Shown in pieces: positions 1 through 10,665 of a stretch of 64,000 nt of DNA. The notes below the pieces were generated by a model, which worked only from the letters and a program-made list of their open reading frames with translations, was not told where the DNA came from and made no database searches. Numbering within the stretch: the stretch's first letter is position 1; every line of letters starts with the position of its first letter. Position numbers and translations under genes: made by a program. Source of the DNA: Tamarix chinensis (lineage: Eukaryota; Streptophyta; Magnoliopsida; Caryophyllales; Tamaricaceae); assembly GCA_030549775.1 (NCBI GenBank), contig CM060174.1:52516707-52580706 (forward strand), written 5' to 3'.

Positions 1-212
1 CTTCGGCTGCAACAGTGCTTGCTGCGGCATCGCCGGTGGCAGCTATGGATGGCGAGGCGGTGGAGAAGCAAGGAGAAGGAGGGTTGGGGTTGGGGCTCAC
101 GCATAATGTAGGGGACAGGGCAACCGGGAAAGAGAAAGAGAAGAGAAGGGAGAGAAGAAGAAAGAAAAGGAAAAGAAGAGGGGGTCGGGTACCAAGGCTT
201 GGGTTTTTTTAA
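1..212 (-). repeat. Purine-rich LTR fragment, probably Gypsy upstream region on minus strand
   Basis: The stretch is a GA-rich, moderately GC-rich tract. Read on the minus strand it is a C/T-rich tract like the upstream parts of the other long Gypsy LTRs here (for example 9340-9780 and 26150-26900). A 65-codon open frame on the plus strand is Arg/Lys/Glu-rich and follows from the base composition; I do not regard it as a gene. The element continues off the left edge, so this is a partial LTR at best. Confidence 0.35.
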
Positions 213-722
213 ATACAATTAAAAATATATAAGAATTAAGAAATACTAAACATCTAAAAAAAATATTGTTGGAAGATTTTATCTAAACTTTATTGAGAAA
301 AAAATCATTTCGCAAGGATCCGAAGGCCTAAAATCAATATCAGAGCCATACAAAAAATTTCGAAAATGTTTTCGGAAAACTTACCAACGAACTTAAAAAT
401 TAATATTATTTACGAAAATACATTATAAGACCTCAAAAAATTATTTAAAATTCCATAAGAAAATATTTAGGTCAGATTCTAATAAACCAAGATTAATTTA
501 AATACTTTCCAAAACCGGTTTTCCGTAAATAAAAAGGGTAAAACGGAAGAAAATTAATTTCGGAAAGAAATCCATAAATAAGCTCCGAAAATCTTTTTAA
601 TTTAAAACTTTCCAAAGATCTTAACGACTTCGGAAATGAATAAATTTAAAGTCAAAAGTATTTTCTATGGATAAAATTATTAAAATAAATTTGACTATTT
701 TAAACAAAAATTTTATAATTTA

Positions 723-786
<64 letters not shown>

Positions 787-1095
787 CTAAAAAATATAAC
801 TTCAAAAGAAAGTCGTAATCACATGACAAAGTTATAATCGAAAATGAATCTAAAATATTAAAAAACGAAATGCAAGGAAGAATGGAAATACATATTTTTA
901 ACTGAAAATTGAAATCATATGAATATAATAAAATCACGGTCGTGAACGAATTTATCTAGAATGATCCGCAAAGACAACGATTAATTAAATTCAAATATGA
1001 AGTTGAAATCGTCTATACATCCCTAAAATGAATTGAAATTAAAATAAGTAAATGTTTACATGAAGTTACGCTAATAAAATCATTAAACTTAATAA
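213..1095. other. AT-rich gene-free stretch
   Basis: No credible coding frame, no recognisable LTR terminus and no RNA gene were seen. It contains a TA microsatellite at about 726-784. It may be decayed LTR or intergenic DNA; I cannot assign it. Confidence 0.5.
726..784. repeat. (TA)n microsatellite
   Basis: About 29 uninterrupted TA dinucleotides. The Tyr/Ile-repeat open frame over it on the minus strand is an artefact of the repeat. Confidence 0.95.
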
Positions 1096-1636
1096 AATTA
1101 GATTTAAAAAATATAGGGTAATACACATACCTCATACATATACACTACACTCTCATTCTCCCTCATTTGTTTGTTGCCATTTAGTGTCCAAACTCTAACT
1201 CGCTCACTTATTCTTCTTCCTTCCTCCTCCACCTCCTTCTTCTTCTTCCTCTTTCCTTGCTCAGTTTTTGGCTGCACCACCTCCATCACCGCCACATCCA
1301 CCACGCATCACCCAAAGTCCAGTGGACCTACCACCATAGCCACCCCATCACTCTCCTTCATCGTCACTAGGCATCGTTGTTGGCCACTGCTATTTTTTCC
1401 TCTTTTTTCTTTGCATTTATTGCATTTCTATAAGATGCATAACTTGTGCATGGCTTGATGCATGGCCATACAGTACTAATTTTCCTCGGTGCATGCCTGT
1501 GCACCCTTGTATGGCTGCCACACAACTACCACACACTCGTTTGCTTTTGGTTTTGGGCAATCAATGCTCGAGCACGGATGTACCTTTTTATACTGCCTGT
1601 CCTTGCGAGATCCTAGCTCATGGCCTAGGTGTGTAT
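1096..1636 (+). mobile_element. Gypsy LTR fragment, plus strand, upstream part
   Basis: A C/T-rich tract (about 1165-1410) is followed by a stretch rich in short TGCATGG/GCATGCC words. The same order appears in the solo LTR at 31470-35235 (pyrimidine tract, then TGCACGG/TGCAACC words near 32640-32880). It ends at 1636, where a minus-strand LTR begins. A plus-strand LTR part lying further downstream in the same family resumes near 7591, so both may belong to one LTR split by later insertions, with some sequence missing between them. Confidence 0.45.
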
Positions 1637-2087
1637 TGTAACACCCCCAAAATTTACACATTTTTTTTAAAACAATACTTATAAATTAAAATCGTAAATT
1701 CTAGGAATGCTACCGCCACACTTAGTACCAGACTGGTTCACTCCTACCGTTCTGATACCAAGTGCTAAGGCTAGGAAAACACTACATATAACATCATTAA
1801 TAATCCAAATTCATAAATAAGAAAATCAGAGTACGTATAAGTCTTTACACAATCCAAAATACGAGAGTTAGTTTTTCAAGGAAAAGAGATAACTACAATA
1901 ATATTTTTTTTTCTGAAGTGTTGATCATGAATAAAGAAAATAGGAATAATAATATCATATGGAAAGCCGGCCACGTCACTTCGGGAACCGATCCAACCCA
2001 AACATCACTCGGCCCCACCTGATGTCCGATAGACATTAATAACATCAAAATAAGTATCTCCTACATGCAAAAGGTCAGACGAGCCTT

Positions 2088-2150
2088 CTGCTCGTGGGAA
2101 TGAGCAGCACCCATGAAAGGGGTGATTAGTACGCTACGTACTGAGTAAGG
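2088..2150 (-). other. Conserved LTR double-hairpin block
   Basis: On the minus strand this reads as two adjacent inverted repeats. One is AGTACG-TAG-CGTACT, near 2131-2145. The other is CTGCTCAT-TCCC-ACGAGCAG at 2088-2107. Equivalent blocks occur in other LTRs of this window (12541-12595, 24510-24561, 30592-30655, 34760-34820, 56552-56605). Confidence 0.7.
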
Positions 2151-2344
2151 TAACCAAGTACTAAGACCAACACATAAAATCATACAAATAACGTAGGAGG
2201 AATAAAAGAGCATAATCCATCATGATAATATAATATCAAACAATCATTCGGGTAGATATTTAAAGGCCCATTTATAGCCCAGATTAATTATTTAATTAAT
2301 CTCTGATAAGAAATCGATTCACACCATACTTTTTATCAAACCAT

Positions 2345-2720
2345 GTGAGTACGGAAGCCCCCATTATTATGGCCGGTGGATTTGAGACAAGCAGGACGCA
2401 ATGCTCCTACCCACTATTATTAGCCTATGGATCAGTCACACATAGGGTATTATATCCTAACCACTATTTCTTACCGGTGGATTGGTTGGCCCCGGATCAC
2501 ATGGTGTTCCACTGTAAGTACTTAGTGTCTTTTAAATGTCTTACCAACTAAGGTGTTTGGTTTATTGAGCTCGGAGTTCGCCACTATTATAGCCGGTGGA
2601 TCGGAGGCACATAGGGTATCATACCCTAACCACTATTATAGTCGGTGGATCGGAGACACATAGGACTACGCGTCTTAACCACTATTTCTAACCGGTAGAT
2701 CGGTGGAACCCGGCTCAATA
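2345..2720 (-). repeat. CCAC...GTGG repeat block in LTR
   Basis: At least five imperfect copies of a motif like CCACTATTATAGCCGGTGGA are spaced about 50-60 bases apart (near 2361, 2410, 2461, 2581, 2629 and 2680). The motif has inverted ends (CCAC/GTGG) and recurs in the other LTRs, mostly as CCAC...AATAGTGG in the plus orientation. Confidence 0.8.
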
Positions 2721-2814
2721 CTCTTCCACTTTATATAATTAGTGTCTTAAGTATCTTATTCAAAACTTTGCCCAGACATGCATGACTAACCCCTACTATT
2801 CTTATCCTCCAACC

Positions 2815-3120
2815 TTAGTTAACCACACCAACCCATGGTAACCATAACTCCCATGCAACCCTAACTCCATGCAAGCCCTGACTCTATGCAAACCCTAGCT
2901 CCTATTCAATCATTAACTCTCATGCAAAATCCTATCTCCATCATGCAACCCTAATACTACCATGCAGCCCTAATACCACCATACAAACCCTAATACCACC
3001 ATGCAAAACATAATACCACCATACAAACCCTAATACCACCATGTAAACCCTAATACCACCATGCAACCCTAATACCACCATACAAACCCTAACACCACCA
3101 TGCAAAACCCTAACACCATA
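2815..3120 (-). repeat. Tandem ~20-bp repeat (ATGCAAACCCTAATACCACC)
   Basis: About a dozen imperfect tandem units of roughly 20 bases lie inside the minus-strand LTR; the purest copies are at about 2950-3115. The single-copy counterpart in the solo LTR 9041-13059 is the looser run of 'GGGTTTGCATGGGG' words near 11820-11880, so the array looks like a local expansion. Confidence 0.8.
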
Positions 3121-3640
3121 TTGTTACACTCCTCTTCACTATTTACAACCCTATCATGCATGTCTTAGGGCCACATAATCCATAATAATAACACACTCAT
3201 AAACATAATTCTCATGCCACAATTATTTACACAAAACATACCTCAACTCCATATCATGCTGCATTCATAATAATTATACAATATACACACAAAATATATA
3301 ATAAATTATATCACATGGCATGCATGGCATATAATTACATTTTACACAAATGACCTTAACACCCCTTACCTAAAATGTCACCGGTCTTGGAGCATGCTCC
3401 TATACCACTTGAGGGATTTGACTAGGCTCACCTATTATGGGGAAAATACTAGAATTAGGTTCCCTCCTAAAAATACTATTATCTACTAACTTATCCTAAG
3501 ACTTAGTTTTTAATTAAAATAATACTATGCTAGAATTAACTACACAAAATACTACACAAAATACTAATAAAATACTAATGTAATTTAAAACAAATGGTGA
3601 TATAAGGTTTCTACCCTTCACCAAAATAATGTTGGTAAAG

Positions 3641-3682
<42 letters not shown>
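3641..3682. repeat. (AAT)n microsatellite
   Basis: A run of AAT trinucleotides; another lies at about 3718-3740. AAT/ATT-rich DNA follows the downstream parts of several LTRs here. The poly-Tyr minus-strand frame over it is an artefact. Confidence 0.9.
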
Positions 3683-3684
<2 letters not shown>

Positions 3685-3904
3685 TAAATATTAGTAATAA
3701 TACTAATATTAGTAGAAATAATAATAATAATAATAATAATATAACCCTAAAATTACAAGGTGGGCTTTCGAACCTACCCCATATAATAAAATTACTATTC
3801 AATAATAGTAATAATAATATTAATAATATATATACTTATAATAATATTAAATTAGTAAAGATAATAATCATAATAATATCAATAATAGTAAAAGCTTAAG
3901 ATTA

Positions 3905-6900
3905 AACTGGAATCTCATGCATAACTACCAATGTCATGGAAATGGTAGGGTCTAGGTGCTCTGGAACTCTGATATATACAGCATTGATCATTTGGATTCC
4001 TATGCATAGGGAATTCTTTGTAAAGTAACCTGCAATAACCTGAATCTCTGTTTTTATTTGACTATGGTCTATGCTCTTAACTCTGGGACCCAAAGAAGAG
4101 ATCTATGGTCTTGGCTGCAAGGTATTAGCATCAGTATGTTTAGCCCATGGATTATTATGGGGGATTTTAATGTGGTTCTAAATGCAGGGGAGAAATTAGG
4201 GGGAAATACAGACCTTCAAGATGTAGATGATTTTTGCAAGTGTCTTCACGACTATGGTTTATCTGATCACCCCTTTACTGGTGACATTTATACTTGGTCT
4301 AACCTTCAATCAGCTGAATCCAGAATCTACTGCAAGTTAGATCGAGGCTTATGTAATGGTATTTGGTTTGATCAAATACCTAGCAGTTATGTTGATGTTT
4401 TACACAATCCTATTTCTGACCATTCTCCCCTATTGTTGCATTTACAAACTGTTGTTTCAAAGAGGAAACCATCTTTTAAATTCATGAATTTTTGGACTGA
4501 CAGAGAGGATTTTCTTCCTCTGGTAAAGGAGATTTGGTGCACTAATATTGATGGCAGTCCATGTTTCAGAATTGTTCATAAGCTCAAACTTCTTAAGCAG
4601 AAATTATGTGCTCTGAATATCTCAAATGGTCATGTATCCAGTCAGGCCAATCAAGCTTGGAAGGAATGGGAGTCTGCTAGGAAACTACTGTCTGCAGATC
4701 ACACAAACCGGGATTATATCTGCCATGAAAGGAAGAAAGCTTTGACATGGTTCAGAAGAGCAAGGGATGAGGAGAGCTTCTACCAATAGAAAGCCAAAAT
4801 TAGTCATATTAAGTTGGGAGATCAGAATACTAAATATTTTTATTCCCTTACTAAGGCAAGGAATCGACACAATCATATTAACAAACTCATTACTGATACT
4901 GATTCTGTTCTTTTTGGAGAGGAAAATATAGCTCAATCCATCACTGCATTCTATAAGGATTTGCTTGGCCAAGCCTCTTCAACCATCCAGAGTATTAACA
5001 CATACATATGTCAAGATGGCCCTCTTCTATCCCAGGAAAGCGCAAGATATTTGCTGGAAATCCCCACAGTGCAGGAGATCAAGAAGGCAGCTTTTGAGAT
5101 GGGGGACTTAAAAGCCCCAGGTCCTGATGGTTTCAATGCTTTATTTTTCAAGAAAACCTGGGTCATTATTGGAGATGAAGTCTGTGATGCTGTTCAACTC
5201 TTCTGGAAAACCAAATTTCTACTGAAACAGATTAATCACACCTCTATAACTCTCATTCCCAAAATCCCAGGTGCATGCAGAATTAAAGACTTTTGCCCTA
5301 TTGCATGTTGCAATGTCTTATACAAAATTTTCTCCAAGGTTCTTGCCAATAAAATGCAGAATGTGGTACATGGCTTTTATCAAGGATAGGGGTTATATGA
5401 TAATGTCCTAATGGCCTTTGAACTCCTTAAGCATTATCACAGGAAACATATGAGTCCTAGACTGATGTTGAAGGTTGACTTACAAAAAGCATATGATACC
5501 CTAAAGTGGGGTTTTCTCAAACAAGTCCTTCTTGCTTTCCAATTTCCTTGGCAATTTGTTGATTTGATAATTCAGTGTGTATCTACTGTCCGGCTCTCTA
5601 TTAACATCAATGGCTCTCTGACTTCCCCATTTTTTAGCAGAAGAGGGTTGCGTCAAGGTGACCCTATTTCCCCTTATCTTTTTTTGCTTTCTATGGAATA
5701 TTTACATAGATCTTTAAAGCAGCTATGGAATAGAGTGGGTTTCAAAGGCCACCCTAGTTATAGTGCTATGAAGATCATTGAACTCACTTTTGCTGATGAC
5801 CTCCTCATTTTCTGTCGAGGAGATATGATATCTGCAACTCATCTCCATGAAGTCCTGCTTTATTTCTCCTCCTGTTCTGGATTGAAAATAAATCCATGCA
5901 AAACATCTTTGTACTGCTATGGAGTCTCTGCAGAGACTAAAAATTCCCTACAGGGACTATTTGTATGTGCTGAAGGTATATTTCCTTTTAGATACCTGGG
6001 GATCCCTCTGGATGATACTTATCTTGGCATCCACCATCATCAAGGGCTTCTGGATAAACTCCTCTCCCAGGTGAAGCATTGGTCCAGTAAGTTGCTTAGC
6101 TATGCTGGGAGAATACAGCTAATAAACTCTGTGCTCATGGGCACCATTAGATTTTGGTCCCAAATCTTGATATTTCCTACATGAGTGGTCAAGTATATTG
6201 AGAGAATCTGCAGGAAATTCCTATGGTCAGGAAATATGGAAAAACATACTGCTTTGGTGTCTTGGAAGGAGGTTTGTCTGCCCAAACAAGAAGGAGGTCT
6301 AAGCATTCATGACATCTGCAGATGGAATTTAGCAACAATGGGGAAATGGCTATGGCATATAGTTTACCACAAAGAAGGCTTGTGGATTAAATGGGTTCAT
6401 GGCTATTATATTAAGAACAGACCAATCTAGGAAGTTGAAGTCAAGATGAATCAATCATGGATTTTTAGATGTGTTTTGAAACTCAGAACTCCTTTTCTTT
6501 CTGCAATTACTAATGGACAATGTGGAGTTGAGAAATATCATATACATAAAGCCTATGATCTCATTCGTGCCAGAAATGAAACACAGGTTTGGTATTTCTT
6601 TGTTTGGAGTCATGATGGTGTTCCTAGCCATAAATTTATTGGTTGGCTAGCTATTCGCAATGCACTTCTCACTAGAGCAAGACTATCCCAGTGGATGCCT
6701 AATATTCAGAATACTTGTGGTATTTGTGGGATACATGAAGAGTCTTTGGATCATTTATTTGTACACTATGAGTTTGCCAGGCTTTGTTGGCAACCGTTGT
6801 TTTGCTGGTTAGAGTTACAATCTTATCCTCAGGACTGGAAGAGTTTCATCACTATAATGGCTGGGTATGATGGTCATCATTCTGCATATGTTAGACTTGT

Positions 6901-7090
6901 TAGAGCCACAATTGCTGCTGGGATCTACTACATTTGGAGAGCCCGTAATCTAGCTATTTTCATATTACAGGTTACCCTTCCTAGATTAGTGGTTAAGGAG
7001 ATCATCGGAACGATTCATACTAGATTATCTTTATGTAGTAGGAAAATGCTGTATAGACATATCTTGGCCTATTTTGATCACGGGGCTTAA
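3905..7090 (+). pseudogene. LINE ORF2: endonuclease (partial), reverse transcriptase, zinc-binding C-terminus
   Basis: In life this protein nicks target DNA and copies its own RNA into the genome. A single reading frame runs from about 3905 to the stop at 7088-7090, with no frameshift that I can see. It contains the second half of an exonuclease/endonuclease/phosphatase domain (GDFN near 4160, SDHSPLL near 4420). Next comes the region before RT (APGPDGF at about 5120) and the RT core (KVDLQKAYD about 5470, GLRQGDPISPYLF about 5650, catalytic FADD about 5790). A zf-RVT-type segment follows (CGICG...H...H near 6715-6770). Six in-frame stops break it: TAG at 3953, 4007, 4787, 5387 and 6428, and TGA at 6182. 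It is therefore dead. The lineage is plant L1-like non-LTR by these motifs. Confidence 0.93.
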
Positions 7091-7157
7091 TTGAAAGCAC
7101 ACCTTTAACTTTGTATTCCTCTCTCATTTTTCGGTATATAAATCTCATTCATTTACC

Positions 7158-7168
7158 AAAAAAAAAAA
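7158..7168 (+). other. LINE 3' oligo-A tail
   Basis: Eleven A residues directly follow CATTTACC at the end of the LINE 3' region, about 70 bases after the ORF2 stop. Confidence 0.8.
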
Positions 7169-7422
7169 GAAGATAGTAATAAAAATACAAGGGTACGAAC
7201 CTTAATTATAAATTAAGGCCTCGGCCCTCCTAAAATAATTAACATTAATAATAAAATAATTATACTAATAATAATAATAATAGTATTAATAATTATAATA
7301 AATTCATAATAATTCAAATAAATTCTTAACATTCAAAACTAACAATCTAATTATCTCAAGAATAATCTCCACCCTACCAACAAAATTTATCAATAATGTT
7401 ACAGCTAATAACAACAATAATA

Positions 7423-7453
<31 letters not shown>

Positions 7454-7590
7454 TTATAATCGAATAAACATTGAAAATTAGAATAAAAATAGAATAAATT
7501 TCAATAAATAAAAAGGAAGGGCTGAGAGAGTCTAGGGTTTCACCTAGAGTATGCTGGGATGGAGGATTTATTTCACCTTGAGTCGGTGGG

Positions 7591-8352
7591 GATGGGTTAT
7601 ATTATATAGATTGGATGAAATATAAGCCAAATAAGCTATGATAAGTGGAAATAAGCATATTTAAGAGGTATGATAGTAAATGGAGGATTTAAAAGAATAA
7701 TAGTTGTTAAAGGTACAAGATTATATAAAATAAAGGCTATAAGTTATCCTTAAAGTCATTTTGGTCATTATGGGTTAATATGGAAATTTTGATAGTGTAA
7801 TGTGTTAGGCGGATTAAAATATGATAATTATATCCTAATAAGTATTTGGAGGGATTATGGTTTGTCTTAGGTTCCTCAAAATGAGATAATAGTCTAATTA
7901 GGGCATGGTGACATAAAATGATAATATTATTATCCCATGTGTAAACCCTAGAGTTAATTCACAATTCTAGATATGTTGCTTATGTTGGCTTTATAAGGAT
8001 GTATATTGAATTTAGTAATCATATGAGACTTATGGGAAGAATTATGACTAACTTGTGAAATTAAAGTTTTGGTAATTATGTAAGTAGTATTTCGGGATAA
8101 GATTATTATTGTCTTTGTGAGAAGTGGGCATTAGGCCATGAATTTCTAGTGTATTAACAATGATAATAGTTAACAAATGATATAATATAATTGGTGGTTG
8201 AATGATCAATATAAGAGAAGTTATGCTAAGAGTGAAATATTATGGTTGAGGAAATTAAGGATCTTGACTCTAGAGATTAACCTTATAAATTTTGTTATGT
8301 GCTTATTTTCCATAATATGTTTGGTCCCTGTGAATCAATCATGAATAATATA
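7591..8352 (+). mobile_element. Gypsy LTR fragment, plus strand, middle part
   Basis: The sequence follows the middle of other plus-strand LTRs in the window. The run 'CTATGATAAGTGGAAATAAG', 'GTATGATAGTAAATGGAGGATTT', 'TTATCCTTAAAGTCATTTTGGTCATTATGGG' parallels 22730-22900 and 33540-33660. It stops at about 8352, where a minus-strand gag begins. Both ends are broken, so it is a remnant. Confidence 0.6.
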
Positions 8353-8966
8353 TTAGGGCCCTGGATAAGATTATGTAACTTTTGGTAAAGTTCTCGATAG
8401 TAATAGCTAGGCACGAACCTATGCCTTAATAGCCCCTTGAATTCATCCCAATCCCTTACTAGCCTCTCATGATTTCATTGCCTAATAGTAACTATTTGAT
8501 CCCACTAATTGATGGCATAACCTGTAAATTCCACAATAGCTAATTTAATCTTTTTTTTCATCTGAGTAATTGTAGCAATCAAAGACCAACTCTATTCTCC
8601 TTTCCTATTCTAGGTATGCATTGGGATCGTTTCTACCACTAAATGTCGGGATAGTCAATTTGATGTTATTCAAGTTTTAATCCTCCCGTTCACATCTCCT
8701 TGGATTCTGGCGTGGTCAATGACCTATCCTAGCACGTTCTTGGTTTGATGATCCATCAGATGAAAAAAATTAGGTTCAGGATGAGGGTTTCTCTGATGTC
8801 TATTTGGTTAGGGAACTTGGATAGGTTCAGTTAAATTTTTAATTGATTATATGATCCAATCTAGTCTTTCTATTAAGATGTGTAGTTGAGCAGTGATAGG
8901 ATTAGAATTACTATCAGACCCTTTCGACACATTTCCCGTAAATACATTTCCTATGCGCGAATTCAT
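8353..8966 (-). pseudogene. Gypsy gag (capsid) remnant, minus strand
   Basis: Translated on the minus strand from an ATG at 8966-8964, the N-terminal part is open for about 39 codons and then meets a stop. Further on, a Retrotrans_gag-type segment can be recognised (PTFSGRNDPNAYLE, then ELVFDCYNYSDEKK), with later matches split by stops and small shifts. It ends abruptly at about 8352 against an LTR fragment, so the capsid C-terminus, zinc knuckle and pol are missing here. Upstream on the minus strand the leader is broken by the solo LTR at 9041-13059. It resumes at 13065 and leads back to a primer-binding site at 13802-13812, which makes a coherent 5' half of one element. Confidence 0.75.
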
Positions 8967-9035
8967 ACCGATCTACTAAATTAGGCAAGCTGAAATAATT
9001 TTGAAAAAAAAATACAAATACTCAAATCAATATAC

Positions 9036-9040
9036 TTAAG
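9036..9040. repeat. Target-site duplication TTAAG (left)
   Basis: Identical to 13060-13064 on the other side of the solo LTR; 5 bp is the usual length for Gypsy integrases. Confidence 0.9.
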
Positions 9041-9881
9041 TGAAATACCCCAAAATTCTAATTCTGGAAAATTATCGCTAAATGAGGACTTATTAGGGAA
9101 ATTAATTAAATTAATTATTTTATTAAAATATAGGGGAGTTATTTAGGGACAATCAAGAGAAAAATGATAAATACTTTAACTAGAAAAAAAATTAGGGAGT
9201 ATTGCTACTTAAAATGGGATAAAAATTAATTATTATTCAAAAATAGCCTAAAATTAATCTAAGAAGGAATTAATTATTATTTTATTAATATTGTTATTTT
9301 AAATAACCCAAAAATACTAAAATACCCAACCCGCCTATTTTTCCTTTTTTTCTTTTCTTTTATTTTCTTTTTCTCCCTATTTTTTCCTTTTACTTTTCTT
9401 CCTCTCTTTCCTTTTTCTTTTTTCCTTCTCCCCCCGGCCAGTCCGTCACGTTGCCCAGCTTCCTCCCTCCCTGCACTGCTCAAGCCTGCACCACACCCCG
9501 CCTTCCTCTTTTTTCCTTTCTTTCTCGGCCGGTTTGGTTTCTTTTTTTCTTTTCTTCTTTCTTCCTCCCTGGACCGCCGGTCTTGACCCTTCTTCTTCCC
9601 CAAGGCACGGGCGGCGACTGAGGAGCGACAACCCTACCCTCCACTGCCACCACCGCTGCCTACCATCCTTCCCTCCCTCTCCTATCACTTTCTTTCATTT
9701 TTTTGACCCCAAATGACTCCTTCCCCTCTCCCGAGCACCTCGCCCCTTTCCCTTTCCCTCTTCCCTCGACCTTGCCACCCCTACCATGGCAGAACTGCCT
9801 CGATTGCCACCACCGGGCGGCATGCCTGGCATCTGTGCCTCCCATGTCTTCTTCCCCTTGTCATTGCCCACCCAATTGACC

Positions 9882-9889
9882 TATAAATA
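9882..9889 (+). promoter_or_regulatory. LTR TATA box (TATAAATA)
   Basis: A clean TATAAATA lies after the pyrimidine-rich upstream part of the solo LTR, about 840 bases from its start. This is a plausible core promoter for retroelement transcription; the transcription start is not determinable from sequence. Confidence 0.55.
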
Positions 9890-10427
9890 CCCCATAGGAT
9901 GCCTTAATTCGATTTTTGATTTCGAAACCCAAAATTTGCCCCTTCTCGCCACCGCTCCTTTAGATGAGTAATCGACCGCCGCCGCCCATTTTCGTAGGCC
10001 AAATCACCCCCAAAACTGCCCCTTGCACCACTCTCTACCTAACTAAACCCTCCTCATCCCTCGATTTTTCCTGCATGAGCCATCTCGGTCGTGCGAAGCT
10101 GCCCTCCCAATCAACCCCTCCTCAAACCCTATTGCCCTTCACATCGTCACTCGCCGCCAATCCCGTCACTACTAACGCCACCTCTACCCCCCCCCAAAAC
10201 AACCAGGGGAGCCTCCTCTACCTCCCCACACCTCCCTTTCTCCCTGCCTCCCTTTCCTCCTCCCTCCTTTCTCCTCCTTCCACCACCTCCAATTCCCACA
10301 TCCGCCACTACCGCCGCCAATGCCACCACTGCTCTTAGGTGGTTCTCTAACCTTCCCAACCCTTAAACCCATTTTATACTAGTATTAGTTATTTAATAAT
10401 ATTAATGGTATTATCTATATTATTATT

Positions 10428-10665
10428 ATCATCATCATCATCATCATCATCATATTATTATTATTATTATTATTATTATCATTATTACTATTATTAATGC
10501 CATTATTATTATTATTACTCAACCTAACCTTGGAAATATTTATAACTAATGCTACTATTATCATTTTGGTTACTATATTATCGTTATTGTTATTATTATT
10601 ATTATGCTTAACACTATCATCATCATCATCATCATCATCATTATTATTATTATTACTATTATCAT
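10428..10665. repeat. (ATC)n/(ATT)n/(CAT)n microsatellite cluster
   Basis: Runs of ATC (10428-10453), ATT (10454-10479) and CAT then ATT (10616-10665) lie in the solo LTR, and ATT-rich DNA continues to about 11200. Long Leu/Ile/Ser frames here are repeat artefacts. Confidence 0.9.

Larger units (their letters stand above)
3901..7168 (+). mobile_element. 5'-truncated L1-type LINE retrotransposon
   Basis: The element carries one long decayed ORF2 and ends in a 3' region with an oligo-A tail (7158-7168), as expected for target-primed reverse transcription. The 5' end lies inside the endonuclease domain, so ORF1 and the endonuclease N-terminus are missing; 5' truncation is usual in LINEs. It sits inside an AAT-rich part of the minus-strand LTR. 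A target duplication is hard to define because both flanks are variants of (A)GATARTAATA (about 3857 and 7170), so the exact left end is uncertain by tens of bases. Confidence 0.9.
1637..7590 (-). mobile_element. Long Gypsy LTR on minus strand, interrupted by a LINE
   Basis: The left end reads TGTAACACCCCCAAAATTT, which is the reverse complement of the 3' end of the solo LTR ending at 13059. The next 130 bases match it as well (ACTTAGTACCAG, CTACCGTTCTGATACCAAGTGC, GCTAAGGC). The order of modules is that of the family in reverse: hairpin block (2088-2150), CCAC...GTGG repeats (2345-2720), a CATGCAACCCTAATACC repeat block, the sequence around GGAGCATGCTCC (3390), then AAT-rich DNA. A LINE occupies about 3901-7168. 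AAT-rich LTR sequence resumes to about 7590, but no canonical 5' end is present, so the LTR is truncated there. The right boundary is approximate. Confidence 0.65.

Noticed and set aside
713..937. Minus-strand frame with a Tyr-Ile repeat that looks like a membrane segment
   Set aside because: It is the translation of a TA microsatellite.
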